This document shows, one piece after another, positions 5,572 to 6,568 of a stretch of DNA of 6,568 nucleotides. This DNA comes from Deltaproteobacteria bacterium (GTDB lineage Bacteria > Desulfobacterota > Dissulfuribacteria > Dissulfuribacterales > QOAL01), in assembly GCA_015486425.1 (NCBI GenBank), contig WFRQ01000213.1:1-6568 (forward strand), read 5' to 3'. The notes under the pieces were generated by a model. It was not told the origin of the DNA. It worked only from the letters and a program-made list of their open reading frames with translations, and did not search any database. Position numbers and translations under genes: made by a program. Every line of letters begins with the position of its first letter. The stretch's first letter is position 1.

Positions 5572-6568
5572 TTAAAAATCACAGGAGACTTTGACTATGT
5601 AGGTGCGGCCCGGCCTGGGGAAGTCTTTGGGGTAGGTGTGAGGTGGTGCCGGATAGCGGACATTGTCATCAAGGATATTTTTTATGCCTGCGGTGATGCA
5701 GGCCTGTCTGAAACGGTAACTCAGGGTTTCGTCAAGCACCACATACCCTGACAGGTCATCACGGCTGTCTCCCTGGGGCCTCGGACGGTCAGATGCAAAT
5801 CTCAGGTGGGTGGCAGAGGTGATGCCTGAATCAAACGAGTGCGTGAAAACCACATTTCCCAGCCATGAGGCCACATCAGGAAGTTTTCTATTGTCCTGGT
5901 CTGTGCCGTAAACGTAGGAAAAGCCCAGGTCAATGTCAGTGTTTTGGGAGAAATCGTGGTGCAGTGTAAACTCCCCGCCTACGAACTGATCTCTTCCTCC
6001 CTGTGTATATTTAACTTCGCTGGCATCGTACTGGATCAGATCAGTTATCTGCGACCAGTAAATATTAAAACCCAGGCGGCTGTTGTTCCTGTTGAAAAGT
6101 ATTCCTATTTCTGCAGTATCAGATTTTTCAGAGGTGAAGTCTGGTTTGCCTTCATATGGGCGGGGCACGTTTATATAGAGTTCAACCCAGGAGGGCACCC
6201 TGAAAGACCGGGAATACATTGCCTTGAGATTGATGGCCCTGTTCAGCCTGTAAATGATTCCGAACCGCGGGTTTACGGCATTGTCAATTTCAGAATAGAT
6301 GTCGTATCGAATGCCAAAGGATAAATCCAGTTTTTCACTGAGATGAAACTGGTCATTAAAGTAAAAAGAACCGATCTGCCTTGATACCCCGGGCTTTATC
6401 ACGTGATCCGGCATTATGTTTGTCCGGATTCTTACAGGTCCGTAAGCCCGGAATTTGTCATCATGCTCCTCGCTGTTTTCAAACCGTATGCCGCCTTCCA
6501 TGCTGTGGTTCCGGAGCAGGGTAGATGCAAGGGATATGTCTCCGTAAAACCTGTCCTCGGAGTACCTC
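5572..6568 (-). CDS. TonB-dependent outer-membrane receptor, C-terminal beta-barrel part (5' end outside window)
   Basis: The frame stays open to the window edge: 22 further codons (beginning RYSEDRFYG) lie upstream of the Met codon at 6501, so that Met is internal and the gene continues beyond 6568. The visible 331 residues are about half of a usual receptor; the plug domain and any N-terminal signalling domain are not seen. Evidence for the family is the alternating polar/aromatic beta-strand pattern, the conserved YSRSFRVPSWVELY segment (bases 6175-6216), the barrel motif AVNPRFGIIYRLN, the late GIKNILDDNVRYP motif, PGRTYIVKVSCDF at the end, and a C-terminal Phe as required by the barrel assembly machinery. 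Such receptors import siderophores, cobalamin or other scarce nutrients using TonB energy. The substrate cannot be told from this part. As first visible gene of the operon, it may be both transporter and sensor for the downstream kinases. Confidence 0.92.
   Translation of the reverse strand, partial: RYSEDRFYGDISLASTLLRNHSMEGGIRFENSEEHDDKFRAYGPVRIRTNIMPDHVIKPGVSRQIGSFYFNDQFHLSEKLDLSFGIRYDIYSEIDNAVNPRFGIIYRLNRAINLKAMYSRSFRVPSWVELYINVPRPYEGKPDFTSEKSDTAEIGILFNRNNSRLGFNIYWSQITDLIQYDASEVKYTQGGRDQFVGGEFTLHHDFSQNTDIDLGFSYVYGTDQDNRKLPDVASWLGNVVFTHSFDSGITSATHLRFASDRPRPQGDSRDDLSGYVVLDETLSYRFRQACITAGIKNILDDNVRYPAPPHTYPKDFPRPGRTYIVKVSCDF

Overview
The window carries five protein-coding genes, all on the minus strand. 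Reading in the direction of transcription, from high to low coordinates, they are: the C-terminal half of a TonB-dependent outer-membrane receptor (cut by the window edge), a small exported YfiR-like (DUF4154) protein, a membrane-anchored HAMP sensor histidine kinase, and a soluble REC-PAS-kinase-REC hybrid. After a 404-base intergenic region comes a membrane-anchored divergent polysaccharide deacetylase (YibQ/DUF610 family). The protein types, the DctB-like kinase, the hybrid kinase without a DNA-binding output and the YibQ-like deacetylase suggest a Gram-negative bacterium of the old Deltaproteobacteria (Desulfobacterota) or a similar lineage. This placement is an inference from gene content, not a marker-based assignment.

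Region 1432-6568 looks like one operon. The receptor stop codon is directly followed by the YfiR-like ATG (TAAATG). The YfiR-like stop overlaps the kinase start (ATGA). The kinase end either overlaps the hybrid start by 23 bases or lies 37 bases from an internal start. This tight packing implies co-expression and translational coupling. The operon promoter lies beyond the right edge.

Read together, the four genes suggest a trans-envelope signalling chain. A ligand or transport state is sensed at the outer-membrane receptor, relayed or restrained by the periplasmic YfiR-like protein, and read by the periplasmic domain of the HAMP kinase. Phosphate then passes to the N-terminal receiver of the hybrid and on to its own kinase core and C-terminal receiver. 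YfiR in the known YfiBNR system is a periplasmic repressor of the HAMP-containing diguanylate cyclase YfiN. Here the inner-membrane partner appears to be a histidine kinase, and the outer-membrane partner a TonB receptor rather than the lipoprotein YfiB. No HPt domain, DNA-binding output or GGDEF/EAL domain is encoded in the window, so the end of the relay is not visible.

Region 1028-1431 has no convincing gene but is rich in inverted repeats. The best is a near-perfect 16/17-base pair (1181-1197 with 1242-1257) around an AT-rich 44-base centre. It could be a small mobile-element remnant, a dispersed palindromic repeat, or regulatory DNA for the deacetylase gene. Bases 1-73 lie downstream of the deacetylase stop and hold nothing I can name.
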